From: DASSSY01 sp035708205
GTDB lineage: Bacteria > Bacteroidota > Bacteroidia > Chitinophagales > Chitinophagaceae
NCBI GenBank assembly: GCA_035708205.1
Contig: DASSSY010000004.1
Span: 372,001-436,000, forward strand
Length of the DNA stretch: 64,000 nucleotides
Direction of reading: 5' to 3'
The notes below the pieces were generated by a model, which saw only the letters and a program-made list of their open reading frames with translations, did not search any database and was not told where the DNA came from. Within the stretch, counting starts at the first letter, position 1; every line of letters starts with the position of its first letter. Of this stretch, positions 10,048-17,848 are shown piece by piece. The translations under genes and the position numbers were made by a program.

Positions 10048-10615
10048 TTAATGTGGTAGACGTACTAAAAGAGAGGCCGATATTTCAACATTCCCGTCAG
10101 TATAATTATTAAACGTTCCGTCAAAGGCTAATTGGAAACCAATATGTCCACCATTGCTCATATCTTCTTTGTGCCGGGCGTTTTTAATGTTTAAAGTTCC
10201 CGATTCACTGTAGAAATTACGCAGGTTACTCGTGGAATATTTCAGAAAAAGGATATTTAAATGATCCTAATTGTTGTACTGTCTTGGTGGACTTATCATA
10301 AAGCATGTCGCAGGTGATGCTCAGGTCCCTCTCATTAGTTAGAAATGTTTTGATTTCTATGATGCCAGGAGTTTTATTAATGAAAAATACCTTTGAAGTA
10401 GTATGGGTAGACGGAAGTCCCTCCATTTTTCCTGAAAAATTTTGACCATCGAAATGTCCGCCATGAACTGTGAAATCATAAAGATTTGAAATGGTATCTA
10501 TGGTCGCGGTTTTATTATCGTTATGCTCAGAGCTGTATTATCTTTTTTACAGCCAACTGAAACAAAGACGGAAATAAGTGCGATTAGAAAAAAACAGTGC
10601 CTTTAATTTGTTCAT
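10048..10615 (-). pseudogene. frameshifted lipoprotein gene, unknown family
   Basis: Read on the minus strand, a lipoprotein can be rebuilt only by changing frame three times. It starts MNKLKALF at 10615 and meets a 7-T run that shifts out of frame FLIALISVFVSVGCKKD, which is a clear lipobox with Cys. A second shift near 10530 leads into HNDNKTATIDTISNLYDF and on to SFKYPFSEIFHE. A third shift near 10245 gives STSNLRNFYSESGTLNIKN and ends LLVRLPH-stop at 10048. The joined product would be about 185 residues. Only the middle part is an uninterrupted frame (10226-10426). I recognise no family. Three separate breaks argue for decay, but sequencing errors are not excluded, since one lies in a homopolymer. 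Confidence 0.65.
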
Positions 10616-10889
10616 TAAACTCGTTAATTTTGAAAGAGATTGCCAAAGGTAAATAAATCAATGCCGGTTCCCGTATGCCTCAAAATCCTACAAACAGGTT
10701 ATCGAACTTTCTCCTATTCTTTATGGCTGTACCTGATTTGTCCGTATATCCAGGAAGACAGTCTTTCTGAATAAAATTTCGAAAAATAAAGAGGCTATAC
10801 CTACCGTGCTCATCATACCTAAAGAGCTTTCCCATGCTTATTCGTATATTTGTCAGGTTTTATATTATCTCAATTCTAAACGATACGTT
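10616..10889. other. intergenic region between pseudogene and glycosyltransferase
   Basis: No convincing gene. It contains TATATTTG at 10845-10852, a perfect TAnnTTTG -7 element, about 40 bases before the TTG start chosen for the next gene; no good -33 element is seen. Confidence 0.4.
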
Positions 10890-11717
10890 TTGTTTTCAAT
10901 CGTCATCCCTACATGGAATAATTTGGCTTTTGCCCGGCTTTGCGTGGAGAGTATTCGCAAGAATTCCGCGTATAGCCATCAGGTTATCCTGCATATCAAT
11001 GACGGCAGCGACGGCACACGGGCATGGGCGGAAAAAGAGGGCCTGGACTTTACCCATACCGTTGATAATGCCGGCATTTGTATTGCGGTAAACAGTGCCG
11101 CCGGCCTGGCAACTAAAGATTATATCGTTTACATGAATGATGATATGTACGTCTGCCCGGGTTGGGACCGCGTAATTGCGCTGGAGATTGAAAAGCTGTC
11201 CACGGATAATTTCCTTTTTTCCGCGACGATGATCGAACCGCAGGATACCGGTAATCCTTGCGTGCTGGTGGGCGATTACGGTCGTGATATCGCCTCTTTT
11301 AGAGAGGCTGATTTACTACAGGAATTTTCCGGTTTCATCAAAAATGACTGGAGCGGCTCGGCCTGGCCGCCCACGATTGTTTCTAAAAAATACTGGCAAA
11401 TTACGGGTGGTTATAGTATTGAGCTAAGTCCCGGTATGAGCAGCGATGACGATTTTGCCATGAAGATGTGGTATGCGGGATGCCGGGTCTTTAAGGGGAT
11501 CGGTAACAGCAGGGTCTATCATTTTCAGGCCAAATCTACTTTACGGATCAAAAAGAATGACGGAAGGCGCCAGTTTTTAATGAAATGGGGTATGAATCAG
11601 TCCACTTTTAACCGGCATTTTATCCGGAGAGGCTGTCCTTTCACGGAACGTTTGCCTGAGCCGCCAAATCTGAAATGGGAACGGTTTAGAGCTAAATTCA
11701 AACAGCGATTTTTATAA
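10890..11717 (+). CDS. family 2 glycosyltransferase
   Basis: GT-A fold sugar transferase, probably acting at the cytoplasmic face of the membrane on a surface polysaccharide. It opens with SIVIPTWNNLAFARLCVESI, typical of GT2, has the DxD-like metal site in YMNDDMYVCPGW, and a later acidic motif SSDDDFAMKMWYAGCRV. The frame is open from a GTG at 10806, but homology to GT2 starts at FSIVIP, and the likely promoter (TATATTTG at 10845) lies inside that extension. I therefore place the start at the TTG codon at 10890 (275 residues). It stands alone, followed by an exceptionally strong hairpin. Substrate unknown. Confidence 0.8.
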   Translation: MFSIVIPTWNNLAFARLCVESIRKNSAYSHQVILHINDGSDGTRAWAEKEGLDFTHTVDNAGICIAVNSAAGLATKDYIVYMNDDMYVCPGWDRVIALEIEKLSTDNFLFSATMIEPQDTGNPCVLVGDYGRDIASFREADLLQEFSGFIKNDWSGSAWPPTIVSKKYWQITGGYSIELSPGMSSDDDFAMKMWYAGCRVFKGIGNSRVYHFQAKSTLRIKKNDGRRQFLMKWGMNQSTFNRHFIRRGCPFTERLPEPPNLKWERFRAKFKQRFL

Positions 11718-11826
11718 AGCCGCTGTTCTTGATGCGTGCCCGATTCCTGGGCCATTGACGGCTATTGACTATATCGGATAATCGCCTGACCATTTTGTTT
11801 TTGGCGCTTTGGAATTGCAGTGGCTC

Positions 11827-11887
11827 ATTGAAAGAAGCTAACCGCCATTGGCAGCCGAGCTGCCAATGGCGGTTAGCTTCTTTCAAT
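11827..11887. terminator. convergent terminator with 29-bp perfect stem
   Basis: Arms 11827-11855 and 11859-11887 are perfectly complementary over 29 bp around a 3-base loop (CGA). It lies between the plus-strand glycosyltransferase (ends 11717) and the minus-strand clpP (ends 11899), so it serves both. A T-rich tail follows at 11887-11893. Confidence 0.85.
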
Positions 11888-11898
11888 ATTTTTCCGCC

Positions 11899-12546
11899 TT
11901 ACAGCTTATTGATGATCTTATCGACAATGCCGTATTTCAGGGCTTCATCGGCATCCAGCCAATGATCTCTTTCCAGATCTTTCATCACTTTTTCAAGGGG
12001 TTGGCCACAGGCCTCGGAGAGGATGTTGGCAATCTGTTCTTTTGTTTTTTGAATTTGTATCGCATGAATTTCAAGATCGGCCGAAACCCCCTGAAAATAC
12101 CCGCCGAGGCTTGGTTGGTGGATCATAACCTCGCCATGGGGAAAAATGTAGCGCTTGCCTTTTTCACCAGCGGAAAGTAATACGGAGCCCATGCTGGCAG
12201 CCAGCCCCATGCAAATGGTGGTTACCGGTGATTTGATCATCTTGATCACGTCATATATGACCATACCGCTGGTCACCACACCACCTGGGCTATTGATATA
12301 AAATTTAATTTCTTTCCCGGGTTTGTCCGCATCCAAAAGCAGCAATTTATTGACCACGTCTTTGGCAGATTTGTCGTCAACAACTCCCCAGAGATAAACA
12401 GCACGGTTTTTGAAAAATAATTCTTCCGATTTTTTGGCCCACATGCTGATATTGAGCTCTTTGTCCACTTCCGGCTTTTCTTCCTCCTCATCATCGTTTA
12501 GAAGCGGAAGGATGCGGTTGCTATATTTTTGATTATTGATGTTCAT
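11899..12546 (-). CDS. clpP: ATP-dependent Clp protease proteolytic subunit (second copy)
   Basis: Serine peptidase ring of the Clp protease, 215 residues. The catalytic triad is present: Ser in GLAASMGSV, His in VMIHQP, Asp in DLERDHWL. The oxyanion strand SPGG is also kept. It differs from the upstream copy by an acidic N-terminal extension (NDDEEEEKPEVDKE) before the first conserved helix. It lies 50 bases downstream of the other clpP on the same strand, probably in one transcript. No clpX or tig is next to the pair, unlike the common tig-clpP-clpX order. The tandem arrangement suggests a mixed ClpP1P2 complex; this is inference. Confidence 0.93.
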   Translation of the reverse strand: MNINNQKYSNRILPLLNDDEEEEKPEVDKELNISMWAKKSEELFFKNRAVYLWGVVDDKSAKDVVNKLLLLDADKPGKEIKFYINSPGGVVTSGMVIYDVIKMIKSPVTTICMGLAASMGSVLLSAGEKGKRYIFPHGEVMIHQPSLGGYFQGVSADLEIHAIQIQKTKEQIANILSEACGQPLEKVMKDLERDHWLDADEALKYGIVDKIINKL

Positions 12547-12596
12547 TTTATAAAGAATTTGATTGAAACGATAATAGCTTGTACAAACCTGCCGGC

Positions 12597-13301
12597 TTAT
12601 TTGGATTTCCCGCTTTTGGCGGATTTGCTGTTGTTCAGCACTTCATCCACGATCCCATAAGCCTCAGCCTCCTCGGCTAACAACCAAAAATCGCGATCGC
12701 AGTCTTCAGCCACTTTTTCTTTATCCTGGCCGGAATGACGGGCAATGATGGAGTAAAGATTATCTTTGACCCGTTTGATTTCTTTTACGGAAATAGCGAT
12801 GTCGGTAGCTTGTCCGCCAATGGCGCTGCTGGGCTGATGCAGCATGATACGGCTGTGTTCCAGCGCGGTTCTTTTGCCTTTGGTTCCGGCACACATTAAT
12901 ACGGCTGCCATGCTGGCTGCCATGCCGGTGCAAATAGTGGCAATCTCCGGGCTGACCAACTGCATGGTGTCGTAAATGCCCAAGCCCGCATACACGCTGC
13001 CTCCGGGACTGTTGATGTACATTTGGATGTCGCGGGCGCGGTCTGTGCTTTCCAAAAACAGTAATTGTGCCGTGACGATATTAGCCACATAATCGTCAAC
13101 CGGTTCACCCAAAAAAATGATGCGGTCCATCATTAGCCGGCTGAAAACATCCATTGACGCCACATTCAGTGGGCGTTCCTCAATAATGTATGGGGTTAGC
13201 GCCGTTGGCTGCTGGCCCATGTAACGGGCGTAACTGTCAAAAGTATTGCTGCTGATGCCGCGATGCTTAATGGCGTATTTTCTAAATTCGTTCTGGTTCA
13301 T
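12597..13301 (-). CDS. clpP: ATP-dependent Clp protease proteolytic subunit (first copy)
   Basis: Main-type ClpP of 234 residues. It has the N-terminal extension often seen in Bacteroidota (TPYIIEERPLNVASMDVFSR) and the triad Ser in GMAASMAAV, His in IMLHQP and Asp in DCDRDFWL. The C-terminal tail is short and Lys/Ser-rich (NNSKSAKSGKSK). As first gene of the pair it is preceded by about 250 bases shared with the tRNA-Asp promoter on the other strand. Of the two copies this one looks closer to the usual housekeeping ClpP; partner ATPases ClpX/ClpC lie outside the window. Confidence 0.95.
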   Translation of the reverse strand: MNQNEFRKYAIKHRGISSNTFDSYARYMGQQPTALTPYIIEERPLNVASMDVFSRLMMDRIIFLGEPVDDYVANIVTAQLLFLESTDRARDIQMYINSPGGSVYAGLGIYDTMQLVSPEIATICTGMAASMAAVLMCAGTKGKRTALEHSRIMLHQPSSAIGGQATDIAISVKEIKRVKDNLYSIIARHSGQDKEKVAEDCDRDFWLLAEEAEAYGIVDEVLNNSKSAKSGKSK

Positions 13302-13551
13302 TTTTCCTGAAATTAAAGATGAAGAGCTGCCGACAGCTTTCTGTTTCTATCGGCATGGTTTCAAACAATGAACAAATATCAATCCAAATACGGAGAATGC
13401 CAAATCGTCACTCTTGGCGTGTTTTATTATGTGTTCTGTTCTGTAAATTTTTTCTGCTCTTTTTTGATAAAAATGATTGTTTTTTCAAAAAAGCTTTTAT
13501 CTTTGCACTCCTTTCGGGAACGGGAGGAAAGTTATTGTAACAGAGTATCTT
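13302..13551. other. divergent intergenic region between clpP and tRNA-Asp
   Basis: About 250 bases, very T-rich near 13440-13500. Holds the tRNA promoter at its right end. Short open frames crossing it run into the tRNA and are not credible genes. Confidence 0.5.
13477..13505 (+). promoter_or_regulatory. probable tRNA-Asp promoter (TTG-N18-TATCTTTG)
   Basis: TATCTTTG at 13498-13505 is a perfect TAnnTTTG -7 element; TTG at 13477-13479 is 18 bases upstream. The tRNA starts 46 bases further on. Confidence 0.55.
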
Positions 13552-13625
13552 GGACTGGTAGTTCAGCTGGTTAGAATGCCGCCCTGTCACGGCGGAGGTC
13601 GCGGGTTCGAGTCCCGTCCAGTCCG
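13552..13625 (+). tRNA. tRNA-Asp (anticodon GTC)
   Basis: Full cloverleaf: acceptor arms GGACTGG and CCAGTCC, discriminator G at 13625, D-arm GTTCAGCTGGTTAGAAT, anticodon stem-loop CCGCC-CTGTCAC-GGCGG giving anticodon GTC, and T-arm GCGGGTTCGAGTCCCGT. No CCA is encoded, as is usual in Bacteroidota. It is followed at once by a strong terminator, so it is a single-gene unit. Confidence 0.97.
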
Positions 13626-13628
13626 CTG

Positions 13629-13662
13629 AGAGGGATTTCATTGCGAAATCCCTCTTTTTTTT
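13629..13662 (+). terminator. rho-independent terminator of tRNA-Asp
   Basis: 11-bp perfect stem AGAGGGATTTC / GAAATCCCTCT with a 5-base loop, directly followed by eight T. Confidence 0.92.
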
Positions 13663-13920
13663 CATATATCAGAAGCCCTTTTTCTTTCATTATCAAATGG
13701 TTATGAGTTAACTCATCTATCATGGTCGGGGTCCGATAGATACCGTTTTTGTAGTAGAGATTGTATCGAACCCGAATCTGATCAGCTTCCTGTTTCTGCT
13801 AAAGAAAAGATTGTTCCGTTAATGAAATTTTCCTAAAGACGTTACATCCCCTAATATTGATCCGGCTAAATCTTAAATTGTTGCCGGAGCTCTTTGATCT
13901 TTGGCTATGTAATGCCCTGG
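13663..13920. other. intergenic region after tRNA-Asp, no gene seen
   Basis: 258 bases between the tRNA terminator and the end of the oxidoreductase gene. No integrase remnant, no repeat of the tRNA 3' end and no structured RNA were seen. Confidence 0.5.
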
Positions 13921-14883
13921 TCACATTATTTCAAGAACGACCTTTCCATTGATCTGCTGTTTGAGAAGCATCTGTGCCGCTTGGGCCACGCTGGTCCATG
14001 GCAATACGGTATCTATAGGTGTACGAAGCCTGGCTTGTTCAACCAGCGTTATGAGACGGTTAAGGATAGGCGTACTGTTGCAGATGGGCTCCCTGCCCAG
14101 CCAGATACATCGGATACTGTGAAAAGGCCAACCCGAAGCACGAACATCAAATGTGGTCGGTCGGCGTGAAGAATTCCCATAGTTAACACAGATACCTTTG
14201 GGAGAAAGCATTGTCAGTGCCGTGGCCAGGCTTTCTCCCCCGACAGCGTCCCAAACCAGATCATAGCTTCCGGCCAGTTTGGCGTCAGTCATGTTGGCAA
14301 ATATTTCGGTGACCTTTATGCCGTCCTGTTGTAATTGCTGGAAGAGTTCCGGCCTCCGGCTTACCGCAAATATTTTAGCGCCTGCCAGCCAAGCAAGCTG
14401 GCAGGCGAAACGGCCGACACCACCCGACGCGCCGGTTATCAATAAGCGCCGGTCAACTATTTCACCGGATGCATCCAGGCATCCCATTGCGGTAATGCCC
14501 GCAACCGGTATGGCAGCGGCTTGAGCGTAGCTGACATTTTCAGGGATTTCCGCCATTAACCCGGCAGGGGCTACCAGATATTCTGCCCAGGATCCCCGGG
14601 GTACATAGCCGAATACTCGTGTTCCTTTTTTTGGTGTACTGCCGTCTGCCGCTGCCTGTTCCACTACTCCGGCAAAATCCCAGCCGGGTATATAGCGATC
14701 AGTTGTATCAAGCGCTGTACGGGTTTCACCTTGGTTCAGGGAAAAAGCCGCGACTTTTATCAGCGCCTGATCTGGTGTGGCATTTGGAACAGGAACTTTT
14801 TGGAGGACAAGCCGTTCGGTTTCCCGCGGTCTTGTTACGACAGCCAACATGGCCTGTGTTTTAATATTCGTTGATTCTCGCAT
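13921..14883 (-). CDS. MDR-superfamily NAD(P)-dependent oxidoreductase (zinc-free, quinone-reductase-like)
   Basis: Medium-chain dehydrogenase/reductase of 320 residues without the zinc-ligand pattern of alcohol dehydrogenases. The N-terminal GroES-like half contains FSLNQGETR and IPGWDFAGVVE; the Rossmann half has GASGGVGRFACQLAWLAGA, the NAD(P)-binding glycine motif, then VWDAVGGESL. A longer frame from 14919 is open, but the start is placed at ATG 14883 because a perfect -7 element (TAGCTTTG on the minus strand, 14911-14904) lies inside the extension. It is next to a Crp/Fnr regulator gene on the same strand, with an FNR-type box in the 72 bases between them. The substrate is unknown; quinones or enones are typical for the family. 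Confidence 0.85.
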   Translation of the reverse strand: MRESTNIKTQAMLAVVTRPRETERLVLQKVPVPNATPDQALIKVAAFSLNQGETRTALDTTDRYIPGWDFAGVVEQAAADGSTPKKGTRVFGYVPRGSWAEYLVAPAGLMAEIPENVSYAQAAAIPVAGITAMGCLDASGEIVDRRLLITGASGGVGRFACQLAWLAGAKIFAVSRRPELFQQLQQDGIKVTEIFANMTDAKLAGSYDLVWDAVGGESLATALTMLSPKGICVNYGNSSRRPTTFDVRASGWPFHSIRCIWLGREPICNSTPILNRLITLVEQARLRTPIDTVLPWTSVAQAAQMLLKQQINGKVVLEIM

Positions 14884-14903
14884 GGTCTTTGCTTTTAAAT
14901 ACG

Positions 14904-14911
14904 CAAAGCTA
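14904..14911 (-). promoter_or_regulatory. -7 promoter element of the MDR oxidoreductase
   Basis: TAGCTTTG on the minus strand, a perfect TAnnTTTG match, about 20 bases upstream of the chosen ATG. No good -33 element stands at 19-21 bases, as expected for a promoter that needs an activator. Confidence 0.5.
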
Positions 14912-14934
14912 TGCACCATCCGTAATTATGACCA

Positions 14935-14948
14935 TTGATTTCAATCAA
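14935..14948. promoter_or_regulatory. FNR/CRP-type operator TTGATTTCAATCAA
   Basis: Exact match to the FNR half-site arrangement TTGAT-N4-ATCAA, a perfect dyad. Its centre (14941.5) lies about 41 bases upstream of the start point predicted from the -7 element at 14911-14904, the classical class II activator position. It is between the Crp/Fnr gene and the oxidoreductase. Confidence 0.6.
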
Positions 14949-14955
14949 CAAAAGC

Positions 14956-15528
14956 TCATCTAAGCGGATTTCTCAACCTGCTTAGGGTCTCTTTCGTCAT
15001 CCCCAGATAATTTGCCAGCATATGATGCGGAATCCTTAAAAATAATTCTGGAGCAGTTGCCATCAGGTTATCGTAACGGGCCTTGGGCGTTTCATAGAAA
15101 GATGAAAACAAGCGTTCGGAATAATAGCAGGTGGCTTGTTCCGCGAGGTGGCGGCCTATTTTTTGCCAGGTAGCGCTGCTGTCAAAAAGCGCCAGCATTT
15201 TTGTCGCATCGGCACATACTAATATCGATGGTTCAACCGCAAGAATGCTGACCATAGAGGGCTTTTGCATTAAGATGCTGTAATAATTGGTGATGAACTC
15301 GTTTTCTATGGCAAAGCCAAAGGTCCGCTCATCACCATCATTATCTTTAACTGACCTGAAGCAACCCTCCAGGATAAACCCTACGGTATGACAAATCTTA
15401 TCGGCACGCTGGAACAGCTCTTTTCTTTTGAAATGCTTAAGAAATAGGATGGCACGCAAATCTTCCCATTCCGGATCGCTCAACTTTGCCAGATTGTCCA
15501 GATAAATTTTAAGAGGCAGGTAATCCAT
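14956..15528 (-). CDS. Crp/Fnr family transcriptional regulator
   Basis: 190-residue regulator with an N-terminal cyclic-nucleotide-type beta-barrel (about 15-115) and a C-terminal winged helix. The recognition helix reads MTKETLSRLRNP; its E-x-x-S-R pattern matches that used by E. coli FNR to read TTGAT half-sites. The N-terminus has no cysteine cluster of the FNR [4Fe-4S] type, and the CRP cAMP-contact motif is not obvious, so the signal is unknown. The family is common in Bacteroidota. It lies upstream of the MDR oxidoreductase on the same strand, and the FNR-type box between them suggests that it controls that gene. Confidence 0.88.
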   Translation of the reverse strand: MDYLPLKIYLDNLAKLSDPEWEDLRAILFLKHFKRKELFQRADKICHTVGFILEGCFRSVKDNDGDERTFGFAIENEFITNYYSILMQKPSMVSILAVEPSILVCADATKMLALFDSSATWQKIGRHLAEQATCYYSERLFSSFYETPKARYDNLMATAPELFLRIPHHMLANYLGMTKETLSRLRNPLR

Positions 15529-15691
15529 AATGGTTGACCGTAAATTATAGATACGGATTTAAAAATTAATATTGTTAGTTAAACATAAGGCTCATATTTC
15601 ATAAGTGGCTTCAATCTTATTTCCTGAGTATTGCCGGCTCCCAGGGGCCATGTACTTGCTTCCAGGAGGAAAGTTACGGATAAAAAGATAA

Positions 15692-15731
15692 AAATAGAAG
15701 AGACAAGCCTTTTAGAGGATCCCTTCTATTT
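15692..15731 (-). terminator. possible terminator after the 15.8-16.8 kb T9SS gene
   Basis: Inverted repeat AAATAGAAG / CTTCTATTT with a 22-base loop, downstream of the minus-strand gene ending at 15789. Weak because of the large loop and lack of a clean T run. Confidence 0.25.
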
Positions 15732-15788
15732 AATACCGGGATTTTTGTCTTTCTTTCCAACGGCATCCGGTAACCTAAAGGATTTGTC

Positions 15789-16808
15789 TTATTGTTTGAT
15801 GATCTTAAATTGCCGTGCCTGATTGCCCGTTTGGATTTTGATAAAATAAACGCCAGGTGGCAGGTTTTCCAAACTTATCGGGATAGCTGTTTCACTTTGA
15901 AAGATGATGTTCTGTTCCAGTAAAATTTTTCCCGGCAGATCAGTAAGATAAACTTTGGCGGCGCCTATGCTATTCCCGGCTTTTATATAAAGTGTGGAGT
16001 GAACGGGATTGGGAGAACAGAAGAGGTCTAAGGATGGCAGAAGATTATTGTTGATGGCAATAACGGGAGAATAGGTAAACCGGTGATTTATGTCCATGAT
16101 CTTCAGCCTGTAAAAATCATTTTGATGATGATTTTTAACATCCATAAACCGGAATTTTTCTTGGCCATTATTATAGCTTACAAGACCGATCTCCTGGAAT
16201 CTTTTACCGTCCGTGGCCTGTTCCACCACAAAGCCTGAAATATTCCTGGCTTCCGCGATCTGCCAGTCAAGCCGGTTGCCGGTCATAGTGGCGTTGCCTG
16301 AAAAGGAAATGAGATGGAGTGGCGTCGGGGAAGAGCCGTCAAGGCTGATAGCGCCAATGCCGATATTGCCGCTAATTTTACTGCTGTATAACCACCGGAC
16401 ATATTGGGTGGTAGCCGGAATGCCGGTTATAGTATCGTAGTGAGTGTTCGCGTTGGTCAGGAGAATGCCACCGGTCGTATCCCCGTAAAGCTTTATGGTA
16501 TTGTAAGAGATACCGTCGTCAGACAGTTGTAAGAGAAAATTGCCGTCCAGGGTGTCGTTGCTGCCACCGTAATACCGGATGGCAAAGGACAGGCTGCCGG
16601 CAGCACCGGTATAATGTAACACTAAATAATCACCGGTATTGTCGTGTTTTAAATGGGGAGAGCTGGCATAATCGGTGCCCAGGCCTGATTGTGTCAGCCC
16701 GGAGGGCAAAGTGCTTTTACCACCGTCATAGCTGAAGGGCAGCGATGCCTGGGCAAGACCTGAAATGGCCGGGAACGTGAGCGCAAGCAGTAAGAATGTC
16801 TTTTTCAT
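15789..16808 (-). CDS. secreted protein with T9SS type A sorting domain
   Basis: 339-residue exported protein. Signal peptide MKKTFLLLALTFPAISGLAQA, then a beta-rich region of about 150 residues (FAIRYYGGSNDTLDGNFLLQL) that I cannot assign to a family, a linker of the type LISFSGNATMTGNRLDWQIAE that often precedes the sorting domain, and a type A C-terminal domain (CSPNPVHSTLYIKAG ... LPPGVYFIKIQTG ... QFKIIKQ). It should cross the outer membrane through T9SS and be cleaved or anchored there. It is divergent from mqnA with 187 bases between. Function unknown. Confidence 0.8.
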   Translation of the reverse strand: MKKTFLLLALTFPAISGLAQASLPFSYDGGKSTLPSGLTQSGLGTDYASSPHLKHDNTGDYLVLHYTGAAGSLSFAIRYYGGSNDTLDGNFLLQLSDDGISYNTIKLYGDTTGGILLTNANTHYDTITGIPATTQYVRWLYSSKISGNIGIGAISLDGSSPTPLHLISFSGNATMTGNRLDWQIAEARNISGFVVEQATDGKRFQEIGLVSYNNGQEKFRFMDVKNHHQNDFYRLKIMDINHRFTYSPVIAINNNLLPSLDLFCSPNPVHSTLYIKAGNSIGAAKVYLTDLPGKILLEQNIIFQSETAIPISLENLPPGVYFIKIQTGNQARQFKIIKQ

Positions 16809-16969
16809 CTTTAAAAAATTTGGTTAGAAAATAAAGACTTTTCATAAGTACGATGGCGTCTTAATCATGTGCATTTAATTCAAAGATAATGAAAATTATT
16901 GTGATATTGAAATAATTGGTTATTTTATGCTTCCTGCTATTCTTTAAACGGTTGTTATCAATGAAATGA

Positions 16970-16977
16970 TACCTTTG
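16970..16977 (+). promoter_or_regulatory. -7 promoter element of mqnA
   Basis: TACCTTTG, perfect TAnnTTTG, 18 bases before the GTG start. No good -33 element at standard spacing. Confidence 0.5.
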
Positions 16978-16995
16978 CGTTTAAAATTGTAAACA

Positions 16996-17742
16996 GTGAT
17001 CAGTCCTATTAAAATTTCAGCGGTCAGCTATTTGAATACCAAACCTTTATTATACGGCATTGAGCGTGCCCGGTTTTCTTATCCCGTCGAATTGTCCGTG
17101 GCTTATCCTTCATTGATTGCGCGGCAATTGCAAGAGGGTAGCATTGATATCGGCTTGGTGCCCGTGGCCGCTATCCCCGATATTCCGGGCGCGCAGATGA
17201 TCTCCGGCTACGGTATCGCGGGCGTTGGAAAAGTGACTTCCGTATCCATCTTTAGCGAATGCCCCATGGAAGATATTGAATCAGTTTATCTGGATTATCA
17301 GTCGCGGACCTCTGTAAACCTAGCTAAGGTGCTCTTAAAACATTATTGGCAGAAAACCGTTCATTACCTGGCCGCCCCGGAAGACTATATTGACAGAATA
17401 AAAGGCAAGACGGCCGGGGTAATTATTGGGGACCGGGCATTGATTAATAAAAGGCGTTTTGCCTATGATTATGACCTGAGTGAATCCTGGCAGAACATGA
17501 CCGGTCTGCCTTTCATTTTTGCAGCCTGGGTGGCTAACAAAGAAATACCGGCCGATTTTTGCCGGGAATTTGATGAAGCCAATGCCGTTGGGTTAAGCCA
17601 TTTACCGGAAATAATTGCCCAAAATGCTTTTCCAGCCTATGATCTGGACCAATATTATAAGGAAAGTATTCATTTCCAATTGAATGAAAAAATGAAAAAG
17701 GGACTTGCATTATTCCTTGATTATCTGAAAGATAGTGAATAA
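16996..17742 (+). CDS. mqnA: chorismate dehydratase MqnA (futalosine menaquinone pathway)
   Basis: First enzyme of the futalosine route: removes water from chorismate to give 3-enolpyruvylbenzoate, cytoplasmic. The 248 residues follow the MqnA/MqnD periplasmic-binding-like fold: ISAVSYLNTKPLLYG at the N-terminus, GSIDIGLVPVAAIP, YLDYQSRTSVNLAKVL, and the later GDRALI segment. MqnD proteins share the fold, but SYLNTKP is typical of MqnA. The start is GTG at 16996; no ATG precedes the conserved sequence. It is a single gene with its own promoter; the other mqn genes are not next to it, though an amidohydrolase that could be MqnX lies at 53.5 kb. Confidence 0.92.
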   Translation: MISPIKISAVSYLNTKPLLYGIERARFSYPVELSVAYPSLIARQLQEGSIDIGLVPVAAIPDIPGAQMISGYGIAGVGKVTSVSIFSECPMEDIESVYLDYQSRTSVNLAKVLLKHYWQKTVHYLAAPEDYIDRIKGKTAGVIIGDRALINKRRFAYDYDLSESWQNMTGLPFIFAAWVANKEIPADFCREFDEANAVGLSHLPEIIAQNAFPAYDLDQYYKESIHFQLNEKMKKGLALFLDYLKDSE

Positions 17743-17848
17743 AATTATTTTTGTAATTCCCTTAACGTCACGGAAGGTACGATTTTTACAAAATTATATT
17801 TTTGTTAGCAAAAGGCCCCCTACCTTTAGGTCATAAATTCATTCCTAT

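Noticed and set aside
13408..13665. Open frames crossing tRNA-Asp on both strands
   Set aside because: They overlap a complete tRNA and its terminator.
13552..13920. tRNA-Asp as an integration site of a mobile element
   Set aside because: No integrase gene and no second copy of the tRNA 3' end were found nearby; the flanking genes are housekeeping.
15631..15822. 63-codon open frame on the plus strand
   Set aside because: It runs into the 3' end of the minus-strand T9SS gene and has no family features.
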